Assembly: GCA_003246625.1 (NCBI GenBank)
Contig: QJZR01000006.1
Span: 62,001-126,000, forward strand
From: Alphaproteobacteria bacterium
GTDB lineage: Bacteria > Pseudomonadota > Alphaproteobacteria > Rhodospirillales > Rhodospirillaceae
Reading direction: 5' to 3'
Length of the DNA stretch: 64,000 nt
Shown piece after piece: positions 45,071 through 55,970 of the stretch (positions are counted from its first letter, which is position 1; each line of letters starts with the position of its first letter). The translations under genes were made by a program, and so were the position numbers. Below the pieces are notes generated by a model. It was not told the DNA's origin. It ran no database searches and was given only the letters and a program-made list of their open reading frames with translations.

Positions 45071-45501
45071 CGCGCTTCTGGGAAGAAAAGCCCCTCGACC
45101 GGATGAGCCCCGCCGAATGGGAGTCCCTCTGCGACGGCTGCGGCAAGTGCTGCCTGCACAAACTGTTGGACGAGGACACCGGCGAGATCGCCTTCACCAA
45201 CGTCGCCTGCCAACTGCTGGATACCCAAACCGCACGCTGCACCGACTATGCCCGCCGCCGTATCCGCGTGCCCGACTGCAAGCGCCTGACCGCGCGCAAG
45301 GCGAAGGAATTCACCTGGCTGCCGCGTACCTGCGCCTATCGTCTGCTGGCCGAGGGTAAGCCCCTGCCCGAATGGCACCATCTGGTCTGCGGCGACCCCG
45401 AGGCGGTGCACCGCGCCGGAATCTCGGTGCGGGGCCGGTCCGTCGGCGAGGACACGGTGATCGACTTCGAGGACCACCTGGTGGCGTGGGAGGACCTGTG
45501 A
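45067..45501 (+). CDS. YcgN/UPF0260 family cysteine-cluster protein
   Basis: A 144-residue protein of the YcgN (UPF0260) family. The N-terminal cysteine cluster is LCDGCGKCCLHKL (C22, C25, C28, C29), followed by further Cys in FTNVACQLLD, RCTDYA, VPDCKRLT and RTCAYRLL, suggesting metal (zinc or Fe-S) binding. It has no established function. It overlaps cobB upstream and the YgjP-like gene downstream by 4 nt each. Confidence 0.9.
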   Translation: MTRFWEEKPLDRMSPAEWESLCDGCGKCCLHKLLDEDTGEIAFTNVACQLLDTQTARCTDYARRRIRVPDCKRLTARKAKEFTWLPRTCAYRLLAEGKPLPEWHHLVCGDPEAVHRAGISVRGRSVGEDTVIDFEDHLVAWEDL

Positions 45502-46253
45502 TCCTGTCCGCCCTGTCGTCCTGGGGGCGCGGCGAGCCCCTGCCCGCCGCCTGGCGTCTGGGCGGCGCCGATTGGCCGATTCGCCTGACCCGCCGCGCCG
45601 GGGGCAGCCGCATCACCATGCGCCTGTGCGCGCAGGGGGACTGCCTGCGCGTCACCGCCCCCACCGGCTGCCCGGACCGCGCCATCCGCGAGGCGATCGC
45701 CGCCCATGCCGACGCCCTGTCCCGTCAGGCCGACCGCCTGCCGCCGCGCCAAGAGTTCCGCGACGGCGCGGCGATCCCCTTTCGCGGCGGCAGCCTGCGC
45801 ATCGTTCACGACCCCGCCGCGCGCGGCGGCATCGACGCCGAACGGGGGCTGCTGATCGTCGGCGGCCGCCCGGAACACCTGCCCCGCCGGACGCGCGATA
45901 TCCTGGTCCGCGCCGCCCTGGCCGCGCTGAAGACGGAAACCGCCCAGGCGTTCGCCCGCGCCGGGGCGTTCGCCCCCCGGCCGCTCAAGACGGTACGGGT
46001 GGCCGATCCGCGCGGCCGCTGGGGAAGCTGCGCCGCCGACGGCACCCTGCGTTTTTCCTGGCGGCTGATTCTCGCCCCGCCGGAAATCCTGGCCTACGTC
46101 GCGGCGCACGAGGTCGCCCACCTGGCGGAAATGTCGCACGGCCCGAAATTCTGGAAGGTCGCCGCCGCCCTGGCGCCGAACCACGCATCCGCCCGCGCCT
46201 GGCTGAAACGCCATGGCGCCGGGCTGCACCGCGTCGGCCCGCCGCAGGGTTAA
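45498..46253 (+). CDS. YgjP-like zinc metallopeptidase domain protein
   Basis: A 251-residue protein of the YgjP/DUF45 metallopeptidase family, related to SprT. The C-terminal part has RWGSCAADGTLRFSWRLILAP and the zinc motif HEVAHLAEMSHGPKFW, matching the family's HExxH with the downstream His. It starts at GTG, with GGGAGGA just upstream, overlapping the previous stop (GTGA). Its substrate is unknown. The gene ends at repeat R8. Confidence 0.88.
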   Translation: MILSALSSWGRGEPLPAAWRLGGADWPIRLTRRAGGSRITMRLCAQGDCLRVTAPTGCPDRAIREAIAAHADALSRQADRLPPRQEFRDGAAIPFRGGSLRIVHDPAARGGIDAERGLLIVGGRPEHLPRRTRDILVRAALAALKTETAQAFARAGAFAPRPLKTVRVADPRGRWGSCAADGTLRFSWRLILAPPEILAYVAAHEVAHLAEMSHGPKFWKVAAALAPNHASARAWLKRHGAGLHRVGPPQG

Positions 46254-46257
46254 AGGG

Positions 46258-46440
46258 AAAAGAACCAGGCCGGGCTCCGCCCGGACCCGCTGGGGCCTGG
46301 AGGCCCCAGACCCCCATTCGTTTTTCTTTTGCGCGCAGCGCTATCGAACCGTCACGCCGCGCAATGGTTTTATCGCGCTACGCGCAAAAACTCTTAAGGA
46401 ATGGGGTGTGCGAGGGGACCGAGTCCCCTCGCAACGTTTT
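46258..46440. repeat. Modular intergenic repeat, copy R8
   Basis: Between the convergent YgjP-like and PBP genes. Left arm CCGGGC-tcc-GCCCGG and TGGGGCC-tgga-GGCCCCA. The core has TTTTGCGCGCAGCGCTATCGA, CCGTCACGCCGCG and ATCGCGCTACGCGCAAAAA. Right arm GCGAGGGGAC-cga-GTCCCCTCGC and GTTTT. Confidence 0.85.
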
Positions 46441-46448
46441 CCCTGGTT

Positions 46449-48260
46449 CTACCCCGCCCCGTGCAGGCGGTTGACGATATCGCGCCAGGTTTGGGCGGGC
46501 AGGGTGCCGCCGGAGACGCCCTTCATCGGCGAATTATCGTCGTTGCCCATCCAGACGCCGACGACGTAGCGGTCGGTGAAGCCGACGAACCAGGCGTCGC
46601 GGCCGTTCTGGGTGGTGCCGGTCTTGCCCGCCGCGGGGACGGCGGGTTTGGCCTGCCGTCCGGTGCCCTCGGTCAGCACCCCGGCCAGGATCTCCGCCAC
46701 CTGGGCGGCGGCGGTGGCGTCGACGACGCGTCCGGGGCCGCCGCCGGAGGGCTTGTCGAGGACGCGTCCGCTGGCGTCGCGCACCGATTCGATGCCGTGC
46801 GGCCAGACGCCGGTGCCCTGGTTGGCCAGGGCGGCGTAGGCGGCGGTGAGGTCGAGCAGGGTGGCCGAGCCGCTGCCCAGCACGATGCTGGCGCCGGCGT
46901 TTTCGGTTTGGGGCAGCCCGACGCGGGCCAAGGCGGCGCGCACCGCGTCGCCGCCCAGGCTTTGCCACAGGCGGACGGTGACGGTGTTGATGGAGTGGAT
47001 CAGCGCGGTGCGCAGGGTGACCGGGCCACGGAAGCGGTCGTCGGAATTGCGTGGCGACCAGCCGCCGATGGAGACCGGGGCGTCCTCCATCACCGTGTCG
47101 GGGGAGAGGCCGCGGGCGAAGGCGGCGGCATAGACGAAGGGTTTGACCGTCGATCCCGGCTGGCGCGCCGCCTGGGTGGCGCGGTTGAATCCGCCGATGG
47201 CGTAGGCGCGGCCGCCGACCATGGCGCGCACCGCGCCGGAGCGGTCCATCACCACCACCGCGCCCTCGCCGACCCGGTGTTTTTCCCCCTCGCGGGAGAG
47301 GGTGGCGGAAAGAGCCTCCTCGGCGATGCGCTGCGCGCGCGGGTCGAGGGTGGAACGCACCCACAGGTCGCGGTCGGGCGGTCCCAGGCGGTCGCCGACC
47401 GCGTCGAGCACCCAGTCGGCGAAGAAGCGCGCCTGTTCCCCGGCGTTGGCGGCGACCGCCGGGCGGCGCGGCACCCGTTCCGCCTGTTCGGCGGAAAGGT
47501 AGCCCGCGTCCGCCATGTTGCGGATCACCTGCCGCGCGCGGCGGTCCGAGGACTCGGGCGCGGACAGCGGGTTGTAGCGCGACGGCGCCTTTAAGGCGCC
47601 GATCAGCACGGCGGATTGGTAGACGTCGAGGGTCTTCGCCGGGCGGGCATAGAATCGCCGCGCCGCCGCCTCCACCCCATAGGTGCCGCCGCCGAAATAG
47701 ACGCGGTTGAGATAGAGTTCGAGAATCTGGTCCTTGCTGAACTTCGCTTCCAGCCAGAAGGCGAGCATCAGTTCCTGCACCTTGCGGGTCAGGGTGCGGT
47801 CGCGCGACAGGAACAGGTTCTTCGCCAACTGCTGGGTGACGGTGCTGGCGCCCTGACGTACCCCGCCCGCCCGCAGGTTGACCCAGACGGCGCGCGCCAC
47901 CGACAGCGGCGCGATGCCGAAGTGGGAATAGAACGAGCGGTCCTCGGTGGCGAGCAGGGCGTGGATCAGGTGCGGCGATATCTCGGTCAGGCGGACGCCG
48001 CCGCCGTGCAGGTCGCCGTAACCGGCCAGCAGCCGCCCGTCGGCGGATTCGACCACTACCGCCGGACGCCGGGGTTCGCGCGCGGCCTGATCGAGGTCGG
48101 GCAGGCCATAGGCGCACCACACCAGATACCCGGCGAAGGCGATGCCGCACCAGACGAAGGCGGCCAGGCCCCAGCGGACCAACAGGCGGCGCAGGGATGG
48201 GGACTTCGCGGACGGGGATTTCGTCTTGGCTTTGGGCTTCGGCTTGGCGCGTCGGGCCAT
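46449..48260 (-). CDS. PBP1A-family bifunctional peptidoglycan synthase
   Basis: Class A penicillin-binding protein with glycan polymerase and crosslinking activity. The 603-residue protein has a basic cytoplasmic tail, one membrane helix (about 35-58), then the GT51 domain: ATEDRSFYSHFG with the catalytic Glu, GASTVTQQLAKNLFL, and KDQILELYLNRVYFG. The transpeptidase has STVK (Ser about 369, in GSTVKPFVYA), SIN (HSINTVT) and KTGTTQ near 545. It is shorter than E. coli PBP1A (about 850), lacking the OB-type insert. The start at MARRAKPK is preferred over an upstream TTG. Confidence 0.93.
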   Translation of the reverse strand: MARRAKPKPKAKTKSPSAKSPSLRRLLVRWGLAAFVWCGIAFAGYLVWCAYGLPDLDQAAREPRRPAVVVESADGRLLAGYGDLHGGGVRLTEISPHLIHALLATEDRSFYSHFGIAPLSVARAVWVNLRAGGVRQGASTVTQQLAKNLFLSRDRTLTRKVQELMLAFWLEAKFSKDQILELYLNRVYFGGGTYGVEAAARRFYARPAKTLDVYQSAVLIGALKAPSRYNPLSAPESSDRRARQVIRNMADAGYLSAEQAERVPRRPAVAANAGEQARFFADWVLDAVGDRLGPPDRDLWVRSTLDPRAQRIAEEALSATLSREGEKHRVGEGAVVVMDRSGAVRAMVGGRAYAIGGFNRATQAARQPGSTVKPFVYAAAFARGLSPDTVMEDAPVSIGGWSPRNSDDRFRGPVTLRTALIHSINTVTVRLWQSLGGDAVRAALARVGLPQTENAGASIVLGSGSATLLDLTAAYAALANQGTGVWPHGIESVRDASGRVLDKPSGGGPGRVVDATAAAQVAEILAGVLTEGTGRQAKPAVPAAGKTGTTQNGRDAWFVGFTDRYVVGVWMGNDDNSPMKGVSGGTLPAQTWRDIVNRLHGAG

Positions 48261-48340
48261 GGGGTGCGATTCCAATGGGTTGGCGGCGTTGCCCCGAGTC
48301 TACACGCTTCGGCGCGGCATCGGAATCGCGCAAACGGCAA

Positions 48341-48367
48341 CGCCGTCCCGGGCGGCCCGGAACGGCG
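48341..48367 (-). terminator. Strong hairpin downstream of the cold-shock gene
   Basis: A 12-bp stem (CGCCGTTCCGGG / CCCGGGACGGCG on the minus strand, one G-T pair, 3-base loop) lies 49 bases past the csp stop and is followed by TTGCCGTTTG. It is probably a terminator, though the T run is poor. Confidence 0.5.
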
Positions 48368-48415
48368 CGAAGATGAATGGGGAGGCGCCGCCCGTGGGCG
48401 CGCCGTCCGCTGCGA

Positions 48416-48625
48416 TTACAGCAGCTTCAGCTCGACCGCGGAAGACTTGCCCTTCTTCGGGTCCATGCGGAGGTCGAAGCTGACCTTCTGGCCGTCGTTG
48501 AGGGAGGACAGTCCGGCGCGTTCGACCGCACTGATGTGGACGAACACGTCCGCGCCGCCTTCGTCGGGCTGGATGAACCCATATCCCTTCTGGGAGTTGA
48601 ACCACTTCACGGTGCCGTTGGCCAT
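48416..48625 (-). CDS. Cold-shock-domain protein (CspA family)
   Basis: A 69-residue RNA/ssDNA-binding protein with the single cold-shock domain. RNP1 is [12 protein letters not shown]2 is VFVHIS, and the opening [18 protein letters not shown] is the standard one. AAGGAACGGA precedes the ATG. It is 112 bases downstream of gyrB with its own promoter candidate, so it is probably expressed separately. Whether it is cold-induced cannot be told from sequence. Confidence 0.95.
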   Translation of the reverse strand: MANGTVKWFNSQKGYGFIQPDEGGADVFVHISAVERAGLSSLNDGQKVSFDLRMDPKKGKSSAVELKLL

Positions 48626-48659
48626 TTTATTCCGTTCCTTAGTTGCAGAGAGGACCGCA

Positions 48660-48690
48660 GTATAGGCACGCTCCAGGCCTTCCCGGAACC
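48660..48690 (-). promoter_or_regulatory. Promoter candidate of the cold-shock gene
   Basis: TATACT (48660-48665, minus strand) is a good -10 box about 35 bases before the ATG. The -35 region (TTCCGG, 18 bases further up) is weak. Confidence 0.4.
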
Positions 48691-48737
48691 CAGAAAAAGC
48701 TGGAAAAAGAGACCCTGCGGACGGCGTCCCCCACGGT

Positions 48738-51203
<2,466 letters not shown>

Positions 51204-52355
51204 TCAATCCTCGCTTAAGGCGGCGTCGGACACCGCCAGGAAACGCGCCCGGCCCCGCAGCGGCGCGAACAGCGCGGCGTCGGTGCCGGTCAGCCATGAC
51301 TGGCCGGGAAACCCGGCCAGAAGATCATACAACGCGGCGCGCCGTTCGGCATCCAGATGCGCCGAAATCTCGTCGAACAGCAACACCGGCGGCGGGGCCT
51401 CGCCACGGCAGAGCACCCGCGCCTGCGCCAGCATCAGCCCGATCAGCAGGGCCTTCTGCTCGCCGGTGGAGGCCAGATGCGCGGGCATCCCCTTGGCGGC
51501 GTGGGTCACCGCGAGGTCGCCTTTGTGCGGTCCCTCGGTGGTGGTGCCCGCCGCGGCGTCGAGGCCGCGGTTGGCCCGCAGCCGGTCGCGGAAGGCGTCC
51601 TCCGCCGCCAGGGCCGCCGCCCCGGCCGCCAATTCCTCTTCCAGGCCGCCGGTCAGCGCCAGCATCGCGCCGGGGAAGGGGCCGTGCCCTTCCGCCGCCG
51701 CCGGAGCCAGACGCAGCAGCCAGTCGTTGCGCGCCGCCGCCACCGCCACGCCCTGCGCCGCCATCACCGCCTCCAGCGCGGCCAGCCAGGCATCGTCGCG
51801 GCGGCCGTCCTTCAGCAGGGTCAGGCGTTGCCGCATCGCCCGCATGTAGGCGGCGGACCGTTCGGCGTGCCCGGCGTCCAGCGCGTTGACCATGCGGTCG
51901 AGAAACCGCCGCCGGTGGCTGGCGCCCTCGACGAACAGGCGGTCCATCGCGGGGGTCAGCCACAACACCGGCAGCACCCGTCCCAGATCCGACAGGGTGC
52001 GTAAGGGCTGGCCGTCCATCCGCACCATGCGCTTCGCCTCGCCCTCGCCGCCCGCCCAGCCGGTGCCGATCGCCACCGTCTGGCCGCAGCTCTGCACCGA
52101 GGCGGCGACCGCCCATCCGGCGGCGGTGCCGTGCGCCGCCACCTCGGTCAGGCGCGCCCGCCGAAGGCCGCGTCCGGGGGTGAGGAAGGAGATCGCTTCC
52201 AGAAGGTTGGTCTTGCCCGCGCCGTTCGGCCCGGTCAGCACCACCGGTTCCTCGCCGAGGTCGAGGCGCAGATGCGCGTAACAGCGGAACCCGGTCAGCG
52301 TCAGACGCCGCACCGCGGTCCGGGCCGAACCCTCCACCCGCGCCAGATGCTCCAT
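51204..52355 (-). CDS. recF: DNA replication/repair protein RecF
   Basis: ATP-dependent loader in gap repair by the RecFOR pathway. The 383-residue SMC-like protein has Walker A GPNGAGKTNLLEAI near residues 40-54, the signature-like STGEQKALLIGLMLAQA, and Walker B PVLLFDEISAHLD. The start was placed at MEHLARVEG, since the longer open frame runs through dnaN. Eleven bases separate it from dnaN. Confidence 0.95.
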   Translation of the reverse strand: MEHLARVEGSARTAVRRLTLTGFRCYAHLRLDLGEEPVVLTGPNGAGKTNLLEAISFLTPGRGLRRARLTEVAAHGTAAGWAVAASVQSCGQTVAIGTGWAGGEGEAKRMVRMDGQPLRTLSDLGRVLPVLWLTPAMDRLFVEGASHRRRFLDRMVNALDAGHAERSAAYMRAMRQRLTLLKDGRRDDAWLAALEAVMAAQGVAVAAARNDWLLRLAPAAAEGHGPFPGAMLALTGGLEEELAAGAAALAAEDAFRDRLRANRGLDAAAGTTTEGPHKGDLAVTHAAKGMPAHLASTGEQKALLIGLMLAQARVLCRGEAPPPVLLFDEISAHLDAERRAALYDLLAGFPGQSWLTGTDAALFAPLRGRARFLAVSDAALSED

Positions 52356-52366
52356 GACCGCCGGAA

Positions 52367-53485
52367 TCAGACGCGCATCGGCATCAGCACGTAGACCGCG
52401 CTGGCGTCGGCGACATCGCGCACCACGGTGGGCGAGGCGGCATCCAGCATGCCGAAGCGGGCGGCGTCGCCCTCCACCTGTTGCAGAATGTCCAGAAGGT
52501 AGCGGGCGTTGAAGCCGATCTCGATCGGCGCGCCCTCGTAGGCAGCTTCCAGTTCTTCCTCGGCGCTGCCGCTGTCGGGGTTGGAGGCGGACAGCCGCAC
52601 CAGGCCGGACTGCACCTGCATCTTCACCGCCCGCGACTTTTCCGAGGACACCGCCGAAACCCGGTCCACCGCCTGGCCGAACGCGGTGCGGTCGATCTCC
52701 AGCACCTTGTCGTTGTCGGTGGGAATCACCCGCTCGTAGTCGGGGAAGGTGCCGTCGATCAGCTTCGAGGTCATCACCGCGTCGTCGAAGGCGAAGCGCA
52801 CCCGCGAATCCGACAGCGAAATCGAAATGTCGGACGAGGTGTCCTCGATCAGCTTGCGCAGTTCGCCTACCGTCTTGCGCGGCAGGATGACGCCGGGCAT
52901 CCCCTGCGCGCCCTCGGGCAGCGGCAGTTCGACGCGCGCCAGGCGGTGGCCGTCGGTGGCCACGGCGCGCAGCACCGGCACGCCCTCGCTCGCCGATTGG
53001 TGCAGGTAGATGCCGTTGAGGTAATAGCGGGTTTCCTCCACCGCGATGGCGAAGCGGGTGCGGTCGATCAGGCCGCGCAAATCCGCCGACGCGATGCGGA
53101 AGGAATGGCTGAGCGCGGCGCCCGTCATCTCGGGGAACTCGCCGACCGGCAGGGCGGACAGCGCGAACCGCGACCGGCCCGAGGCCAGCATCACCTGGCC
53201 GTCCTCGGCGGTGGTGGACAGTTCCACCATCGCGCCGTCGGGCAATTTCCGCACGATGTCGAACAGGATGTGCGCCGGGGCGGTGGTGGCGCCGGGTTCG
53301 GCGACCTCGGCGGCGACGGTCTCGGTGATGTCGAGGTCGAGATCGGTGGCGTTCAGCGAAAGCCCTGCGTCGCCCGCCACCAGCTTGACGTTGGACAAAA
53401 TCGGAATGGTGTTGCGCCGCTCGACGACGCTTTGCACATGTTGCAGCGATTTGAAGAGTTGCGCGCGTTCGATCGAGAGCTTCAT
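52367..53485 (-). CDS. dnaN: DNA polymerase III sliding clamp (beta subunit)
   Basis: Ring-shaped processivity factor of the replicative polymerase. The 372-residue protein starts MKLSIERAQLFKSLQHVQSVVERRNTIPILSN in pattern, and ends with the conserved VYVLMPMRV, both typical. The three clamp domains are visible by length. A start 5 codons upstream is possible but less like the family. It lies after dnaA but is separated from it by 326 bases including repeat R9. Confidence 0.97.
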   Translation of the reverse strand: MKLSIERAQLFKSLQHVQSVVERRNTIPILSNVKLVAGDAGLSLNATDLDLDITETVAAEVAEPGATTAPAHILFDIVRKLPDGAMVELSTTAEDGQVMLASGRSRFALSALPVGEFPEMTGAALSHSFRIASADLRGLIDRTRFAIAVEETRYYLNGIYLHQSASEGVPVLRAVATDGHRLARVELPLPEGAQGMPGVILPRKTVGELRKLIEDTSSDISISLSDSRVRFAFDDAVMTSKLIDGTFPDYERVIPTDNDKVLEIDRTAFGQAVDRVSAVSSEKSRAVKMQVQSGLVRLSASNPDSGSAEEELEAAYEGAPIEIGFNARYLLDILQQVEGDAARFGMLDAASPTVVRDVADASAVYVLMPMRV

Positions 53486-53680
53486 GTCGGTGCGATCCAC
53501 CCGTGATGCGGACTTCCCCCGGGCGCGGTTTTGAAATCCCCCAACCGCCGCGCCCCCGGAACATCCCTTGAAAACCGAAGAACCTTCCCCCCTCTTCGGG
53601 GCCGGTCAGTATATCACAGGGGCTTGCCGTCCCAAGCAAAAACGGCGAGGCGGGCAGCGGGAAAACCGCGGGGAAGAAGC
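53486..53680 (-). other. dnaN upstream region
   Basis: About 195 bases between the dnaN start and repeat R9, presumably holding the dnaN promoter. TATATCACAGG near 53610 is AT-rich. No DnaA boxes of the TTATCCACA type and no gene are seen. Confidence 0.4.
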
Positions 53681-53812
53681 AAAACGTTGCGAGGGGTCGC
53701 GGACCCCTCGCGTACCCCATTTCCTAGGGTTTTCGCGCGCGGCGCGATGGATGATTGCCGCTGACGCGGCGAGAAAAGGAACGGGGTCCGGGGCTGGCTC
53801 CGGCCCGGTTTT
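53681..53812. repeat. Modular intergenic repeat, copy R9
   Basis: Between dnaA and dnaN. Left arm AAAACGTTGCGAGGGGTC-gcg-GACCCCTCGC; the core is shortened and reversed (GCGCGCGGCGCGATGGATGATTGCCGCTGACGCGG). Right arm CCGGGGC...CCGG, less perfect than in other copies. Confidence 0.75.
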
Positions 53813-55206
53813 CAGTTTTCCAGCATGCGGCGCAGCAGGTCGACTTCCTCGGCGAAGTCGGTGTCCTGGGTGATCAGTTCCTCGACCTTCTTCACCGCGT
53901 GCATCACCGTGGTGTGGTCGCGGCCGCCGAACTTGCGGCCGATCTCGGGCAGCGAGCGGGCGGTCATCTGCTTTGCCAGGAACATCGCGATCTGCCGCGG
54001 CCGGGCGACGGCGCGGGCGCGCCGGGGCGAGGACATGTCGGCGATCTTGATGTTGAAGTGCTGGGCGACTTCCTTCTGGATGGCGTCGATGGTGAGGTGC
54101 CGTTCGCGCGGGCGCAGCAGGTCGTGCAGGACCTCCTGCGTGCTTTCCAGGGTGATGTCGCGGCCGATCAGCTGGGCGTGGGCGACCACCCGGCGCAAGG
54201 CGCCCTCCAGCTCGCGGACGTTGGTGGTGATCTTGTGGGCGAGGAACTCCAGCACCTTGGGCGGCACCGTGATGCCCGCCTCGTCGGGGCGGGCCTGCTC
54301 GGCCTTGATCTGCTCGACCTTGGATTCCAGGATGCCCAGGCGTAGCTCGTAGCTGGTCGGGTGGATGTCGGCGACCAAGCCGCAGCCCAGGCGCGACTTC
54401 AGCCGTTCCTCGATGCCGGTCAGGTCGGTCGGCGACTTGTCGGCGGAGATTACGATCTGTTTGCCCTGGTCCATCAACGCGTTGAAGGTGTGGAAGAATT
54501 CTTCCTGCGTCGAGTCCTTGTCGCTGATGAACTGCACGTCGTCGATCATCAGTACGTCGAGCGAGCGCAATTGTTCCTTGAAGTTCATCATGTCGTGGTA
54601 GCGCAGCGCCCGGATGAACCGGTACATGAACTTTTCCGCCGACAGATAGCCCACCGTGCGCCGGGGATCGCGCTCCCGGATGTGCCAGGCGATGGCATGC
54701 ATCAGGTGGGTCTTGCCCAGGCCGACGCCGGAATAGAGGAACAGCGGATTGAACGGCGGAATGTCGGATTCGGCGACGCGGCGGGCCGCCGCCCAGGCGA
54801 ATTCGTTGGGCTTGCCGACGACGAAGGAATCGAAGGTGAAGCGCCGGTCGAGCGGCGCGGTCATCGATTCGCGGTCGTCGGCGGGCGCGGGTTCGGCGGC
54901 GGCGATTTCCACCACCTCGGCCTTTTCCGAGGGGTCGGGTTCGCTTTGCCCGCCCGCGCCGCGGCGCACCGGCTGCACCACGAAGCTGACGTCGACGGTC
55001 AGGCCGCTCATTTCGGACCAGAGCTCGCGGATGCGCGATGCGTAGTGGGTGACCACCCAGTCACGAATGAAGCGGGTGGGAACCCCCAGGCAAACCGCAT
55101 TCTTCTGCGCTTCGACCACGCGGATCGGCTGCAGCCAGTTGCGATAGGCGGCGTCGCCGATCTCGCCGCGCAACAGGTCCTGAACGCGTTCCCAATGTTG
55201 TTCCAT
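53812..55206 (-). CDS. dnaA: Chromosomal replication initiator DnaA
   Basis: AAA+ initiator that binds DnaA boxes and melts oriC. The protein of about 464 residues has domain I (QHWERVQDLLRGEIGDAAYRNWL in pattern), a Glu/Pro-rich linker, Walker A YSGVGLGKTHLMHAI, Walker B DVLMIDDVQFI, and the domain IV DNA-binding signature FGGRDHTTVMHAVKKVEEL. The start is uncertain: ATG at 55206 (MEQHWERV) or in-frame GTG codons up to 18 bases earlier. A longer frame upstream is non-coding. rpsT lies upstream in the same direction. Confidence 0.95.
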   Translation of the reverse strand: MEQHWERVQDLLRGEIGDAAYRNWLQPIRVVEAQKNAVCLGVPTRFIRDWVVTHYASRIRELWSEMSGLTVDVSFVVQPVRRGAGGQSEPDPSEKAEVVEIAAAEPAPADDRESMTAPLDRRFTFDSFVVGKPNEFAWAAARRVAESDIPPFNPLFLYSGVGLGKTHLMHAIAWHIRERDPRRTVGYLSAEKFMYRFIRALRYHDMMNFKEQLRSLDVLMIDDVQFISDKDSTQEEFFHTFNALMDQGKQIVISADKSPTDLTGIEERLKSRLGCGLVADIHPTSYELRLGILESKVEQIKAEQARPDEAGITVPPKVLEFLAHKITTNVRELEGALRRVVAHAQLIGRDITLESTQEVLHDLLRPRERHLTIDAIQKEVAQHFNIKIADMSSPRRARAVARPRQIAMFLAKQMTARSLPEIGRKFGGRDHTTVMHAVKKVEELITQDTDFAEEVDLLRRMLEN

Positions 55207-55496
55207 TTGTCCCACTGACACCCACTTCACGACAGCCCGTTCGGTTCCGAGCTTCCCCCCTTCGCAAGATGCCGCGCCTATCCCCGAACGCGGCTCCCGG
55301 ATCGTTTTTTTATGACCGGCGGCAAAACCGGAAGCGGGCATCGTAGGCGTGCCGCGCCCCCGGTGCAACGGGCACGCGGAGGGTTTCGATAACCCCTTCG
55401 CGGAACGCGCTTTCGTCGCCGGTGCCGTGGGGCAAAGGCCGCCCGCGCCCGCCGGGCGCGCGGCGAATCCGGTTTTGCCGTGCCGCGCGCACGAAA
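55207..55496. other. dnaA upstream region
   Basis: Long gap (378 bases in total to rpsT) presumably with the dnaA promoter. GATCGTTTTTTTATG near 55300 is the only AT-rich part. No clear DnaA boxes or repeated 9-mers suggesting an origin were found. Confidence 0.45.
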
Positions 55497-55551
55497 AAAG
55501 GCGGCCGGAACCGCCTTCCCCGCAAAGCAAAGGGCGGCGCCTGCGCCGCCC
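55490..55551 (-). terminator. Double terminator after rpsT
   Basis: Two stems follow the rpsT stop on the minus strand: GGGCGGCGC/GCGCCGCCC (55532-55551) then TTTGCTTTG, and AAGGCGGTT/CCGCCTT (55498-55517) followed by TTTTTTCG. Confidence 0.8.
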
Positions 55552-55584
55552 CGTGGTCGTCGTGCGTGTGCCGGATAAAGCCGC

Positions 55585-55845
55585 TTACAGCGCCTTGATC
55601 TTCGCGGCGAGACGCGAGGTCTTGCGCGACACGGTGTTGCGGTGCATCACCCCGCGCGAAGCGCCGCGGTGCAGCTCCGGCATCGCCTGGGCGAACGCCG
55701 CCTGGGCCGCCGCCTTGTCGCCCGCTTCGATCGCGGCCTCGACCTTCTTCACGAAGGTGCGGATGCGGCTGACGCGGTTCTTGTTGATCACGGCACGCCG
55801 ATCGTTGCGACGAATCCGTTTCTTAGCAGAAGAATGGTTGGCCAT
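55585..55845 (-). CDS. rpsT: 30S ribosomal protein S20
   Basis: Small basic protein binding 16S rRNA in the 30S body. The 86 residues begin [21 protein letters not shown] and are rich in Lys, Arg and Ala in long helices, exactly the S20 form. It sits upstream of dnaA, a common alphaproteobacterial position, and ends in a double terminator. Confidence 0.97.
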   Translation of the reverse strand: MANHSSAKKRIRRNDRRAVINKNRVSRIRTFVKKVEAAIEAGDKAAAQAAFAQAMPELHRGASRGVMHRNTVSRKTSRLAAKIKAL

Positions 55846-55970
55846 GACCTGATAAAGCCCGTTCGTTTTTTAACTGATTCGCACAAAGGCGAGACGGGGG
55901 CTTATACGCGGACCGATGCGATTGGTCAACCGCTTTTGCGTGCCGCGCCGCCGTGGCCGCCGAGGCTTCC

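Noticed and set aside
53486-55584. Chromosomal origin next to dnaA
   Set aside because: No cluster of TTATCCACA-like boxes or AT-rich unwinding region was seen around dnaA or dnaN. In many alphaproteobacteria the origin lies elsewhere.
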